Positions 1-8,264 of a stretch of 64,000 nt of DNA are shown one piece after another; the stretch's first letter is position 1; each line of letters opens with the position of its first letter. The stretch is from Streptomyces carminius (GTDB lineage Bacteria > Actinomycetota > Actinomycetes > Streptomycetales > Streptomycetaceae). The notes under the pieces are model-generated. The model saw only the letters and a program-made list of their open reading frames with translations. It did no database searches and had not been told where the DNA came from. The stretch covers positions 62,001 to 126,000 of the forward strand of contig NZ_PGGW01000071.1 of NCBI RefSeq assembly GCF_002794255.1, read 5' to 3'. Both the position numbers and the translations under genes were made by a program.

Positions 1-2
1 TC

Positions 3-515
3 TCGGTGGAGCGCTACCGGCTCACCCGTGAGGTGCCGACCCTGCGGGAGCGGGAGATCGCCTCCGTGGCCCGCTACGAGCGGCTGTTCACGCGCTATCT
101 GCTGGGCCACTTCGACGAGTCCGCGGCCCACCGGGACGGGGACGACGGGCTCGACGAAGGGCTGGACGAGCCGCTGCTCGCCGAGGTCGCCGCCTCCGCG
201 GTGGTCACCGCGCACAACCACGTGCTGCGGCGCTGGCTGCGCGCGGGCGGCCGGGGTGATGTGGAGGCGCAGCTCGACCGGGCCTTCGCGGTCGTGCGGC
301 GGACCTTCGGCACCGGCTTCGTCGCCAACCGGGCCGCGGCCGGCCGGGCGTCCTCCGCGGTGGTCCGGGCGGGGAACGCCGGGACCACTGGAAACGCCGG
401 AAACGCCGGAAACGCCGGGACCACCGAGAACACCGTGCTGGTGGCGGTGGCCCGCACCGGCGCCCCGCCGGAGCAGATCATGCGCACGATCGAGCGGGCA
501 CTGCGCCAGGACTGA
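3..515 (+). CDS. TetR-family transcriptional regulator, C-terminal part (5' end outside window)
   Basis: The reading frame is open from the left edge, so this is the 3' part of a longer gene; the first in-window GTG at 6 is probably internal. The visible 169 residues are all-helical and look like the ligand-binding half of a TetR repressor (RYERLFTRYLLGHF, then a helix with AHNHVLRRWLRAG and a late FAVVRRTFGTGF helix); the DNA-binding HTH would lie outside. Near the C-terminus is an in-frame run of Asn-Ala-Gly units made by 9-base DNA repeats (about 378-417). It lies upstream of the ethylmalonyl-CoA genes in the same orientation and could regulate them, which is inference. The family call rests on pattern only. 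Confidence 0.6.
   Translation, partial: SVERYRLTREVPTLREREIASVARYERLFTRYLLGHFDESAAHRDGDDGLDEGLDEPLLAEVAASAVVTAHNHVLRRWLRAGGRGDVEAQLDRAFAVVRRTFGTGFVANRAAAGRASSAVVRAGNAGTTGNAGNAGNAGTTENTVLVAVARTGAPPEQIMRTIERALRQD
375..425 (+). repeat. 9-bp in-frame microsatellite in the TetR-like gene
   Basis: Three consecutive copies of GGAAACGCC are flanked by near-identical blocks GGGACCACTG and GGGACCACCG. They encode GNAGNAGNAG bracketed by GTT and TTE. The unit is a multiple of three, so copy-number change would keep the frame. Confidence 0.8.
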
Positions 516-561
516 CCGCGCCCCGCGGCGCACCGCGGCGCACCGCGCGGACGAACATGAC

Positions 562-605
562 GAGCGCCTGTGGCCGTCTCCTCCGGGAGGCGGCCACAGG
601 CGCTC
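562..605. terminator. Hairpin terminator after the TetR-like gene
   Basis: A perfect 15-bp inverted repeat (GAGCGCCTGTGGCCG and its complement) encloses a second small CCTCC/GGAGG stem. It starts about 47 bp after the TetR-like stop codon. There is no U tract, as is usual in Streptomyces. Confidence 0.75.
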
Positions 606-641
606 ATCCGTGCGCGATCCGCGACAGGTGAGAGAAGTTTT

Positions 642-684
642 TGGCACGCGGTGTCTTGTCGGCTGGCACGCAGTGCCATACCGT
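642..684 (+). promoter_or_regulatory. Candidate promoter/operator for the ethylmalonyl-CoA operon
   Basis: Two direct copies of TGGCACGC(G/A)GTG (642-653 and 664-675) lie 22 bp apart, and the second is part of a perfect palindrome TGGCACGCAGTGCCA (664-678). A possible -35 TTGTCG (656-661) and -10 TACCGT (679-684) are 17 bp apart, so the palindrome would fill the spacer. It would leave a leader of about 175 nt before ccr. The upstream TetR-like protein is a natural candidate binder, but that is inference. Confidence 0.4.
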
Positions 685-865
685 GAGGGGTGTCCGGGCA
701 CTGTCCCCGCGGTCACCTCCGCGTGTCCGGACGCCTGCGTCACAGGCCTTCAGCGCTACCGCGCCGAGCCGCAGCACCACCGCCGGACCGACGGCACAGC
801 AGCTCACGACAACCGATCCAGACCCCAGCGACCCTCAGCGTCCACGACGCTCGCCGGAGGCTCCC

Positions 866-2203
866 ATGAAGGAAATCCTGGACGCGATCCTCGCGTCGGA
901 CAGCACGTCGGCGGACTTCGCCAACCTCGCCCTGCCCGAGTCCTACCGCGCGGTGACCGTGCACAAGGACGAGACCGAGATGTTCGCCGGTCTGCCCACC
1001 CACGAGAAGGACCCGCGCAAGTCACTGCACGTGGACGAGGTGCCGGTGCCCGAACTCGGCCCCGGCGAGGCCCTGGTGGCCGTCATGGCCTCCTCGGTGA
1101 ACTACAACTCGGTGTGGACCTCGATCTTCGAGCCGCTGCCGACCTTCGGCTTCCTGGAGCGGTACGGACGCACCTCCGAGCTCGCCAAACGGCACGACCT
1201 GCCGTACCACATCATCGGCTCCGACCTGGCGGGTGTGGTGCTGCGCACCGGCCCCGGCGTGGGCGCCTGGCAGCCGGGCGACGAGGTCGTCGCGCACTGC
1301 CTGTCGGTGGAGCTGGAGAGCGCCGACGGCCACAACGACACCATGCTCGACCCCGAGCAGCGCATCTGGGGCTTCGAGACCAACTTCGGCGGCCTGGCCG
1401 AGATCGCCCTGGTGAAGTCCAACCAGCTGATGCCCAAGCCGAAGCACCTGTCCTGGGAGGAGGCCGCCGCCCCGGGCCTGGTGAACTCCACCGCCTACCG
1501 GCAGCTCGTCTCCCGCAACGGCGCCGGGATGAAGCAGGGCGACAACGTGCTGATCTGGGGCGCCAGCGGCGGCCTGGGATCCTACGCCACCCAGTTCGCC
1601 CTGGCCGGCGGCGCCAACCCCGTCTGCGTGGTCTCCTCCCCGCAGAAGGCCGAGATCTGCCGCGCCATGGGCGCCGAGGCGATCATCGACCGCACCGCCG
1701 AGGACTACCGGTTCTGGAAGGACGAGCACACCCAGGACCCGAAGGAGTGGAAGCGCTTCGGCAAGCGCATCCGCGAGCTGACCGGCGGGGAGGACGTGGA
1801 CATCGTCTTCGAGCACCCCGGCCGGGAGACCTTCGGCGCCTCCGTCTACGTCACCCGCAAGGGCGGCACGATCGTCACCTGCGCCTCCACCTCCGGCTAC
1901 ATGCACAGCTACGACAACCGCTACCTGTGGATGTCGCTGAAGCGCATCATCGGCTCCCACTTCGCCAACTACCGCGAGGCGTGGGAGGCCAACCGGCTGA
2001 TCGCCAAGGGGAGGATCCACCCCACGCTGTCGAGGACGTACTCCCTGGAGGAGACCGGCCAGGCCGCCCACGACGTGCACCGCAACGCCCACCAGGGCAA
2101 GGTCGGCGTGCTGTGCCTGTCGCCGCGGGAGGGGCTGGGCGTGCGCGACGCGGAGCTGCGCGAGAAGCACCTCGGCGCCATCAACCGCTTCCGGAACGTG
2201 TGA
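866..2203 (+). CDS. ccr: Crotonyl-CoA carboxylase/reductase
   Basis: Catalyses NADPH-dependent reductive carboxylation of crotonyl-CoA to (2S)-ethylmalonyl-CoA, the key step of the ethylmalonyl-CoA pathway and a source of ethylmalonyl extender units for polyketides. The 445-residue length is that of the family. Asn81, Phe170, Glu171 and His365, the CO2-pocket residues described for the Kitasatospora enzyme, are all present at exactly those numbers (in VNYN, WGFE and GSHF), and the Rossmann motif GASGGLGSYA follows at about 232. The ATG at 866 is chosen because CGGAGG precedes it and the numbering then fits; the frame is open further upstream but without family similarity. It is followed after 7 bp by meaA. 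Confidence 0.96.
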   Translation: MKEILDAILASDSTSADFANLALPESYRAVTVHKDETEMFAGLPTHEKDPRKSLHVDEVPVPELGPGEALVAVMASSVNYNSVWTSIFEPLPTFGFLERYGRTSELAKRHDLPYHIIGSDLAGVVLRTGPGVGAWQPGDEVVAHCLSVELESADGHNDTMLDPEQRIWGFETNFGGLAEIALVKSNQLMPKPKHLSWEEAAAPGLVNSTAYRQLVSRNGAGMKQGDNVLIWGASGGLGSYATQFALAGGANPVCVVSSPQKAEICRAMGAEAIIDRTAEDYRFWKDEHTQDPKEWKRFGKRIRELTGGEDVDIVFEHPGRETFGASVYVTRKGGTIVTCASTSGYMHSYDNRYLWMSLKRIIGSHFANYREAWEANRLIAKGRIHPTLSRTYSLEETGQAAHDVHRNAHQGKVGVLCLSPREGLGVRDAELREKHLGAINRFRNV

Positions 2204-2210
2204 GGTCGCC

Positions 2211-4376
2211 ATGGGCGAGCACGGCGCACCCCGTGACGTGAGCGAGCCAAAGGGCGCGCCGGTGCCGAAAGAGACGAAGCCAAGCGCAGCGAGGAACGAG
2301 CGGAGCGCAGCGCTGAGGAACGTCGGCACCGGACCAGAGCTCCCGGAGGCGAGCCGAACACAAAAAGAGCGCGACCGTCCGTGGCTCATGCGGACGTACG
2401 CCGGGCACTCCACCGCCGAGGCGTCCAACGAGCTGTACCGGCGCAACCTCGCCAAGGGCCAGACCGGGCTGTCGGTCGCCTTCGACCTGCCCACCCAGAC
2501 CGGCTACGACCCCGACCACGTCCTCGCCCGCGGCGAGGTCGGCCGGGTCGGGGTCCCGGTCAGCCACCTGGGTGACATGCGGCGGCTGTTCCAGGACATC
2601 CCCCTGGAGCGCACGAACACCTCGATGACCATCAACGCCACCGCCATGTGGCTGCTGGCGCTGTACCAGGTGGTCGCCGAGGAGCAGGGGCTGGACCGGG
2701 AGGCCGTCTCCCGGCTGTCGGGGACGACGCAGAACGACATCGTCAAGGAGTACCTCTCGCGCGGGACGCACGTCTTCCCGCCGGGCCCCTCCCTGCGGCT
2801 GACCACCGACCTGATCGCCTACACCGTGGCCCACCTGCCGAAGTGGAACCCGATCAACATCTGCAGCTACCACTTGCAGGAGGCCGGGGCCACCCCGGTG
2901 CAGGAGATCGCGTACGCCATGTCCACGGCCGTCGCGGTCCTGGACGCGGTGCGCGACTCCGGGCAGGTCCCGGCCGGGCGGATGGGCGACGTCGTCGGGC
3001 GGATCTCGTTCTTCGTCAACGCGGGCGTCCGCTTCGTCGAGGAGATGTGCAAGATGCGGGCCTTCACCCGCGTCTGGGACCGGATCACCCGCGAGCGCTA
3101 CGGCATCGAGGACCCCCGGCACCGGCGCTTCCGGTACGGCGTCCAGGTGAACTCCCTGGGGCTGACGGAGGCGCAGCCGGAGAACAACGTCCAGCGGATC
3201 GTGCTGGAGATGCTGGCCGTCACGCTCTCCAAGGACGCCCGCGCCCGCGCGGTCCAGTTGCCGGCCTGGAACGAGGCGCTCGGCCTGCCCCGCCCCTGGG
3301 ACCAGCAGTGGTCGCTGCGCATCCAGCAGGTCCTCGCCCACGAGTCCGACCTGCTGGAGTACGAAGACCTGTTCGCCGGGTCGCACGTGGTGGAGGCCAG
3401 GACCGCCGAGCTGGCCGAGGCCGCCTGGGCCGAGATCGGGCGCGTCCAGGAGATGGGCGGCGCCATGGCCGCCGTGGAGTCCGGTTACCTCAAGGCGCGG
3501 CTGGTGGCCGCGCACGCCGAGCGGCGGGCCCGGATCGAGTCCGGCGAGGAGAAGGTCGTCGGGGTCAACTGCTTCGAGTCCACCGAGCCCAGCCCGCTCA
3601 CCGCCGATCTGGACACGGCCGTCCTGACCGTGGACCCGGCCGTGGAGCGGAACGTGGTCGCCGCCCTGCGGCGGTGGCGCGGGGACCGGGACGAGGACCG
3701 GGCCCGGCGGGCGCTCGACGGGCTGAGGCGGACCGCCGCCGGGGACGGCAACCTGATGCCGGCCACCCTGGAGTGCGCCCGGGCCGGGGTGACCACCGGG
3801 GAGTGGGCCGGAGCGCTGCGGGAGGTCTTCGGCGAGTACCGGGCCCCCACCGGGGTGAGTTCGGCCCCCCTGGCCACCCCCGCCGAGGCGGGCTCCGCGC
3901 TGGCCGCGGTACGCGCCAAGGTGTCCGCCACCGCCGCCGACCTGGGGGCGGGCAGACTGCGGCTGCTGGTCGGCAAGCCCGGTCTGGACGGGCACAGCAA
4001 CGGCGCCGAGCAGATCGCCGTACGGGCCCGCGACGCGGGCTTCGAGGTGGTCTACCAGGGCATCCGGCTGACCCCGGAGCAGATCGTCGCGGCGGCCGTC
4101 GCCGAGGACGTGCACTGCGTGGGGCTGTCGATCCTCTCCGGCTCGCACGCCGAGCTGGTGCCCGACGTACTGGACCGGCTGCGCCACGCGGGCGCCGGCG
4201 ACGTCCCGGTCGTCGTCGGCGGCATCATCCCGCGCGCCGACGCCGAGGCGCTGCGCGCCGCCGGAGTGGCCGCGGTCTTCACCCCGAAGGACTTCGGCAT
4301 CACGGAGATCATCGGCCGTATCGTCGACGAGATCCGCACCGCGAACAAGCTCGATCCCCTGGAGGTCCCCGCATGA
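2211..4376 (+). CDS. meaA: Ethylmalonyl-CoA mutase (B12-dependent)
   Basis: Coenzyme-B12-dependent mutase that converts ethylmalonyl-CoA to methylsuccinyl-CoA. The TIM-barrel substrate domain begins at about residue 55 (KERDRPWLMRTYAGHS) and the C-terminal cobalamin-binding domain carries LDGHSNG (the DxHxxG base-off motif), GLSILSGSH and VVVGGIIP. The gene overlaps the next start by four bases (ATGA). The first ~54 codons are odd: they are rich in Lys, Ser and Ala and fall on an imperfect repeat with inverted ends (see 2259-2332), so translation may really begin downstream of 2211, for example at GTG 2238 or nearer the conserved region. The enzyme call is firm; the start is not. Confidence 0.92.
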   Translation: MGEHGAPRDVSEPKGAPVPKETKPSAARNERSAALRNVGTGPELPEASRTQKERDRPWLMRTYAGHSTAEASNELYRRNLAKGQTGLSVAFDLPTQTGYDPDHVLARGEVGRVGVPVSHLGDMRRLFQDIPLERTNTSMTINATAMWLLALYQVVAEEQGLDREAVSRLSGTTQNDIVKEYLSRGTHVFPPGPSLRLTTDLIAYTVAHLPKWNPINICSYHLQEAGATPVQEIAYAMSTAVAVLDAVRDSGQVPAGRMGDVVGRISFFVNAGVRFVEEMCKMRAFTRVWDRITRERYGIEDPRHRRFRYGVQVNSLGLTEAQPENNVQRIVLEMLAVTLSKDARARAVQLPAWNEALGLPRPWDQQWSLRIQQVLAHESDLLEYEDLFAGSHVVEARTAELAEAAWAEIGRVQEMGGAMAAVESGYLKARLVAAHAERRARIESGEEKVVGVNCFESTEPSPLTADLDTAVLTVDPAVERNVVAALRRWRGDRDEDRARRALDGLRRTAAGDGNLMPATLECARAGVTTGEWAGALREVFGEYRAPTGVSSAPLATPAEAGSALAAVRAKVSATAADLGAGRLRLLVGKPGLDGHSNGAEQIAVRARDAGFEVVYQGIRLTPEQIVAAAVAEDVHCVGLSILSGSHAELVPDVLDRLRHAGAGDVPVVVGGIIPRADAEALRAAGVAAVFTPKDFGITEIIGRIVDEIRTANKLDPLEVPA
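2259..2332. repeat. Inverted-repeat-bounded element inside the 5' part of meaA
   Basis: CCGGTGCCGA (2259-2268) and TCGGCACCGG (2323-2332) are perfect inverted repeats. Between them are two imperfect direct copies of GCGCAGCG..GAGGAACG. Base use is more A-rich and purine-biased than the flanking gene. It resembles the short extragenic repeats of Streptomyces and is translated in frame here. Confidence 0.6.
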
Positions 4377-5392
4377 CCGCCCCCGACACCACACCCGGCA
4401 GCGCGTCCGACGACACGTCCGGCAGCGCTTCCGCTCCTGTGAACCGGCTGCGGCCGCGCCGTTCCTGCCTGGCCGTGCCAGGCAGCAATCCGCGCTTCCT
4501 GGAGAAGGCCCAGGGCCTGCCGGCCGACCAGGTCTTCCTGGACCTGGAGGACGCCTGCGCGCCACTGGCCAAGCCCGAGGCCCGGCACACGATCGTGAAG
4601 TTCCTCAACGAGGGCGACTGGACGGGCAAGACGCGGGTCGTGCGGGTGAACGACTGGACCACCCACTGGACCTACCGCGACGTGGTCACGGTCGTCGAGG
4701 GCGCGGGGCCCAACCTGGACTGCATCATGCTGCCGAAGGTGCAGGACGCCGCCCAGATCACCGCGCTGGACCTGCTGCTGACCCAGATCGAGAAGACGAT
4801 GGGCTTCACGGTCGGCCGTATCGGCATCGAGGCGCAGATCGAGAACGCCAGGGGCCTGGTGAACGTCGACGCGATCGCGGCGGCCTCGCCCCGGGTGGAG
4901 ACCATCATCTTCGGCCCGGCCGACTTCATGGCCTCCATCAACATGAAGTCCCTGGTCGTGGGCGAACAGCCGCCCGGCTACCCGGCCGACGCCTACCACT
5001 ACATCCTGATGCGCATCCTGATGGCCGCCCGGACCCACAACCTCCAGGCCATCGACGGCCCCTACCTGCAGATCAGGAACGTGGACGGCTTCCGCGCCGT
5101 CGCCGGGCGGGCCGCGGCGCTGGGCTTCGACGGCAAGTGGGTGCTGCACCCGGGCCAGGTCGAGGCCGCCAACGAGCTCTTCTCCCCCTCCCAGGAGGAC
5201 TACGACCACGCCGAGCTGATCCTCGACGCGTACGAGTACTTCACCTCCGAGGCGGGCGGGAAGAAGGGCTCGGCCATGCTCGGCGACGAGATGATCGACG
5301 AGGCCAGCCGCAAGATGGCACTGGTCGTCGCGGGCAAGGGCCGGGCCGCCGGCCTGGAGCGGACCTCGAAGTTCGAGCCGCCGGCCGCCTGA
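4373..5392 (+). CDS. mcl: CitE/HpcH-family lyase, probable L-malyl-CoA/beta-methylmalyl-CoA lyase
   Basis: In the ethylmalonyl-CoA pathway this aldol-type lyase cleaves beta-methylmalyl-CoA to glyoxylate and propionyl-CoA. The 339-residue protein shows the HpcH/CitE barrel landmarks: LDLEDAC with its acidic metal ligand, IEAQIENARG with a catalytic Glu, and IFGPADFMASI. The N-terminal 25 residues are Ser/Thr/Asp-rich and probably disordered. The start ATG overlaps the meaA stop (ATGA), so the two are translationally coupled. Assignment to beta-methylmalyl-CoA rather than citramalyl- or malyl-CoA rests on the operon context. Confidence 0.88.
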   Translation: MTAPDTTPGSASDDTSGSASAPVNRLRPRRSCLAVPGSNPRFLEKAQGLPADQVFLDLEDACAPLAKPEARHTIVKFLNEGDWTGKTRVVRVNDWTTHWTYRDVVTVVEGAGPNLDCIMLPKVQDAAQITALDLLLTQIEKTMGFTVGRIGIEAQIENARGLVNVDAIAAASPRVETIIFGPADFMASINMKSLVVGEQPPGYPADAYHYILMRILMAARTHNLQAIDGPYLQIRNVDGFRAVAGRAAALGFDGKWVLHPGQVEAANELFSPSQEDYDHAELILDAYEYFTSEAGGKKGSAMLGDEMIDEASRKMALVVAGKGRAAGLERTSKFEPPAA

Positions 5393-5662
5393 GCGGTCCG
5401 GCCGGGACCGGCCGCCCCGGACGCGCCGGACGGGCGGCCCGGCCACGCCGGACAGACGGCCCGGCCCGGGCCCGCGCTCCGGCGCCGCCCTGAGCGCCCC
5501 GGAGGCGCCGGGCAGGCAGCCCGGCAGCCCGGCCGGCGGCCGTACCACCCGCCGGGACGGCGAGGCGCGTACCGGACCGTGCCACAGCCCCACCCCCCCC
5601 CCCGGCCCGCAGGGCCCAACTCCACCGGCCCGCAGGGCCGTAACCCACCGGAGAGTCACACC
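5393..5662. other. Non-coding spacer between mcl and mch with an 11-C tract
   Basis: Extremely GC-rich, low-complexity DNA with no convincing gene on either strand. It contains near-repeats of CGGACGGGCGGCCCGGCC, two copies of CGGCCCGCAGGGCC (about 5603-5616 and 5626-5639) and a run of eleven C residues at 5593-5603. The unusual length within an otherwise coupled operon suggests mch may have its own promoter, though none is clear. Confidence 0.6.
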
Positions 5663-6229
5663 ATGCAGTTCGGCCGCACCTACGAGGAGTTCGAGATCGG
5701 TGCCGTCTACAAGCACTGGCCCGGCAAGACGGTCACCGAGTACGACGACCACCTCTTCTGCCTGCTGACCATGAACCACCACCCGCTCCACCTGGACGCG
5801 AACTACGCCGGGCGGACGACCGACTTCGGCCGGAACGTGGTGGTCGGCAACTACGTCTACTCACTGCTGCTGGGCATGTCCGTGCCGGACGTCTCCGGCA
5901 AGGCGATCGCCAACCTGGAGATCGAGTCGCTGCGGCACGTGGCCCCCACCTTCCACGGCGACACGGTCTACGGCGAGACCACCGTCCTGGACAAGACGCC
6001 GTCCCGCTCCAAGCCCGACCGCGGCATCGTCCACGTCGAGACGAAGGGCTACAAGCAGGACGGCACGCTGGTGTGCGTCTTCCGCCGCAAGGTGATGGTG
6101 CCCACCGCCGAGTACACCGAGGCGCGCGGCGGGGAGCAGCCCGGCCGTCCCGAACTCCGCGAACCCGGGCGGAACCCCGGCGGGTCCGGCGCCGGCGGGG
6201 CCGGGACCGACGGAAAGAAGAGTGAGTGA
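5663..6229 (+). CDS. mch: MaoC-family hydratase, probable mesaconyl-CoA hydratase
   Basis: Hot-dog-fold hydratase that in this pathway would hydrate mesaconyl-CoA to beta-methylmalyl-CoA. The 188-residue protein has the MaoC core with the hydratase motif around NHHPLHLDANYA (Asp/His pair), then FGRNVVVGNY and the LRHVAPTFHGDTV strand. The last ~35 residues are a Gly/Pro/Arg-rich tail outside the fold. The ATG at 5663 follows GGAGAG. It overlaps the acyl-CoA dehydrogenase start by eight bases. MaoC proteins vary in substrate; the specific name comes from the neighbours. Confidence 0.85.
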   Translation: MQFGRTYEEFEIGAVYKHWPGKTVTEYDDHLFCLLTMNHHPLHLDANYAGRTTDFGRNVVVGNYVYSLLLGMSVPDVSGKAIANLEIESLRHVAPTFHGDTVYGETTVLDKTPSRSKPDRGIVHVETKGYKQDGTLVCVFRRKVMVPTAEYTEARGGEQPGRPELREPGRNPGGSGAGGAGTDGKKSE

Positions 6230-7436
6230 CATGGGGCGCCTGGCACAGACCGAGGGGCTGACCGACGTCCAGCGGGAGATCGTCTCCACCGTCCGCGACT
6301 TCGTCGACAAGGAGATCCTCCCGGTCGCCACCGAGCTGGAGCACCGGGACGAGTACCCGACGCGGATCGTGGAGGGCCTGACGGAGCTGGGCCTGTTCGG
6401 CCTGATGATCCCCGAGGAGTACGGCGGCCTGGGCGAGTCGCTGCTCACCTACGCGCTGTGCGTCGAGGAGATCGCCCGCGGCTGGATGAGCGTCTCCGGC
6501 ATCATCAACACCCACTTCATCGTCGCGTACATGCTCAAACAGCACGGCACCGACGAGCAGCGGGAGTACTTCCTGCCCCGGATGGCGGCCGGCGAGATCC
6601 GCGGCGCCTTCTCGATGTCCGAGCCGGGGCTGGGCTCGGACGTGTCGGCGATCACCACCAAGGGGGTGCGCGACGGCGACGGGTACGTGCTCACCGGCCA
6701 GAAGATGTGGCTCACCAACGGCGGTACGTCCTCGCTGGTCGCGGTGCTGTGCCGGACCGACGAGGGCCACCCGGCCGACGCCCCGCCGCACCGGTCGATG
6801 ACCACCTTCCTGGTCGAGAAGGAGCCGGGCTTCGGCGAGGTCAAACCGGGTCTGACGATCCCCGGCAAGATCGACAAGATGGGCTACAAGGGCGTCGACA
6901 CCACCGAGATGATCCTGGACGGCCTGCGCGTCCCGGCCGACCGGGTGCTCGGCGGCACCACCGGCCGCGGCTTCTACCAGATGATGGACGGCGTCGAGGT
7001 CGGCCGGGTGAACGTGGCCGCGCGCGGCTGCGGTGTCGCCCAGCGCGCCTTCGAGCTGGGCATCTCCTACGCCCAGCAGCGGCACACCTTCGGCAGGCCG
7101 ATCGCCCAGCACCAGGCGATCCAGTTCAAGCTGGCCGAGATGGCCACCAAGGTGGAGGCCGCGCACGCCCTGATGGTCGGCGCCGCGCGGAAGAAGGACT
7201 CCGGGCAGCGCAACGACCTGGAGGCGGGCATGGCCAAATACCTCGCCTCGGAGTACTGCAAGGAGGTGGTGGAGGACGCGTTCCGGATCCACGGCGGTTA
7301 CGGTTTCTCCAAGGAGTACGAGATCGAACGGCTCTACCGGGAGGCCCCGATGCTCCTGATCGGTGAGGGCACCGCCGAGATCCAGAAAATGATCGTGGGA
7401 CGTCGGCTTCTGGAGGAATACCGCCTCCAGGGGTAA
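6222..7436 (+). CDS. mcd: Acyl-CoA dehydrogenase, probable methylsuccinyl-CoA dehydrogenase
   Basis: FAD-dependent dehydrogenase expected to oxidise methylsuccinyl-CoA to mesaconyl-CoA, completing the pathway steps encoded here. The ~404-residue length is that of an ordinary acyl-CoA dehydrogenase. Landmarks: AFSMSEPGLGSDVSAI (substrate/FAD region, ~130), YAQQRHTFGRPIAQHQ, IHGGYGFSKEYEIERLYRE, and IGEGTAEIQ, which carries the catalytic Glu. GTG 6222 overlaps the mch stop; ATG 6231 is an equally possible start. Methylsuccinyl-CoA dehydrogenases characterised in proteobacteria are longer, so the substrate is inferred from synteny. Confidence 0.85.
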   Translation: MSDMGRLAQTEGLTDVQREIVSTVRDFVDKEILPVATELEHRDEYPTRIVEGLTELGLFGLMIPEEYGGLGESLLTYALCVEEIARGWMSVSGIINTHFIVAYMLKQHGTDEQREYFLPRMAAGEIRGAFSMSEPGLGSDVSAITTKGVRDGDGYVLTGQKMWLTNGGTSSLVAVLCRTDEGHPADAPPHRSMTTFLVEKEPGFGEVKPGLTIPGKIDKMGYKGVDTTEMILDGLRVPADRVLGGTTGRGFYQMMDGVEVGRVNVAARGCGVAQRAFELGISYAQQRHTFGRPIAQHQAIQFKLAEMATKVEAAHALMVGAARKKDSGQRNDLEAGMAKYLASEYCKEVVEDAFRIHGGYGFSKEYEIERLYREAPMLLIGEGTAEIQKMIVGRRLLEEYRLQG

Positions 7437-7577
7437 GGTTCCTTCTTCGGGGTGTTTTTCCACAAAGGGGACACCACCCCGGCAGGGGGCCTTCCGGGGG
7501 CTCCCGATCCGGACCGGCTCACTGGCTTGCCCAGTTGCCACCGGTAACCGATAGCATCCCGGGAAAGCCGCCGTCCC

Positions 7578-7591
7578 CCGCGTATACGCGG
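7578..7591. promoter_or_regulatory. Perfect 14-bp palindrome in the psd leader
   Basis: CCGCGTATACGCGG ends 25 bp before the psd start codon, in the 180-bp gap after mcd. It could be an operator or a leader hairpin; nothing else in the gap decides. Confidence 0.4.
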
Positions 7592-7616
7592 CACCCCTCC
7601 GCTACGAAGGTCTTCC

Positions 7617-8264
7617 ATGCCCCACAGCCCATCCTCTGCACCACGCGGCCGAATCCGTCTCGCGCGCGGAGCATCGCCGTGGCTCCTCCCGACCGTGGCC
7701 ACCGCCGCCCTCACCCTGGCCCGCGCCAGGCGTTCGAGAGGCGCGGCGGTGGCCGCCGTGCCCGTCACCGCCCTCGCGGCGGGCATGCTGTGGTTCTTCC
7801 GCGATCCCGAGCGCGAGACCGCACAGGGCCGTGTCATCTCCCCGGCCGACGGCGTGGTGCAGAGCATCATGCCCTGGAAGGACGGACGCACCCGCGTCGC
7901 GATCTTCATGAGCCCGCTGAACGTCCACGTCAACCGCGCCCCGCTGGCGGGCACGGTGACGTCGGTCGAGCACGTCCCCGGTGGCTTCGTTCCCGCCTTC
8001 AACAAGGAGAGCGAGAACAACGAGCGGGTCGTCTGGCACTTCGACACCGAACTGGGCGACATCGAGATGGTCCAGATCGCCGGTGCCGTGGCACGGCGGA
8101 TCGTGCCGTACGCCGAGGAGGGCGCGAAGGTCGAGCAGGGCGAGCGGATCGGTCTGATCCGCTTCGGTTCCCGGGTGGACCTCTACCTCCCGCAGGGCGT
8201 CGAGGTCGCCGTCGAGGTCGGCCAGCCCACCACCGCGGGGGTGACTCGTCTTGACCGTGATTGA
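7617..8264 (+). CDS. psd: Phosphatidylserine decarboxylase proenzyme
   Basis: Converts phosphatidylserine to phosphatidylethanolamine at the membrane. The 215-residue protein is of the short, soluble-like subfamily: a basic N-terminus, a hydrophobic segment (~45-60, AAVAAVPVTALAAGMLWFF), FRDPER, the ISPADGVVQ and SPLNVHVNR motifs, and RFGSRVDL near the C-terminus. There Gly184-Ser185 is the expected self-cleavage site that generates the pyruvoyl group. ATG 7617 follows CGAAGG. It overlaps pssA, its biosynthetic partner. Confidence 0.95.
   Translation: MPHSPSSAPRGRIRLARGASPWLLPTVATAALTLARARRSRGAAVAAVPVTALAAGMLWFFRDPERETAQGRVISPADGVVQSIMPWKDGRTRVAIFMSPLNVHVNRAPLAGTVTSVEHVPGGFVPAFNKESENNERVVWHFDTELGDIEMVQIAGAVARRIVPYAEEGAKVEQGERIGLIRFGSRVDLYLPQGVEVAVEVGQPTTAGVTRLDRD

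Noticed and set aside
2648..5392. 914-codon plus-strand frame reading through meaA into mcl
   Set aside because: The first 575 codons are an Arg/Gly/Ala-rich shadow of meaA; only the part from ATG 4373 matches a real family.
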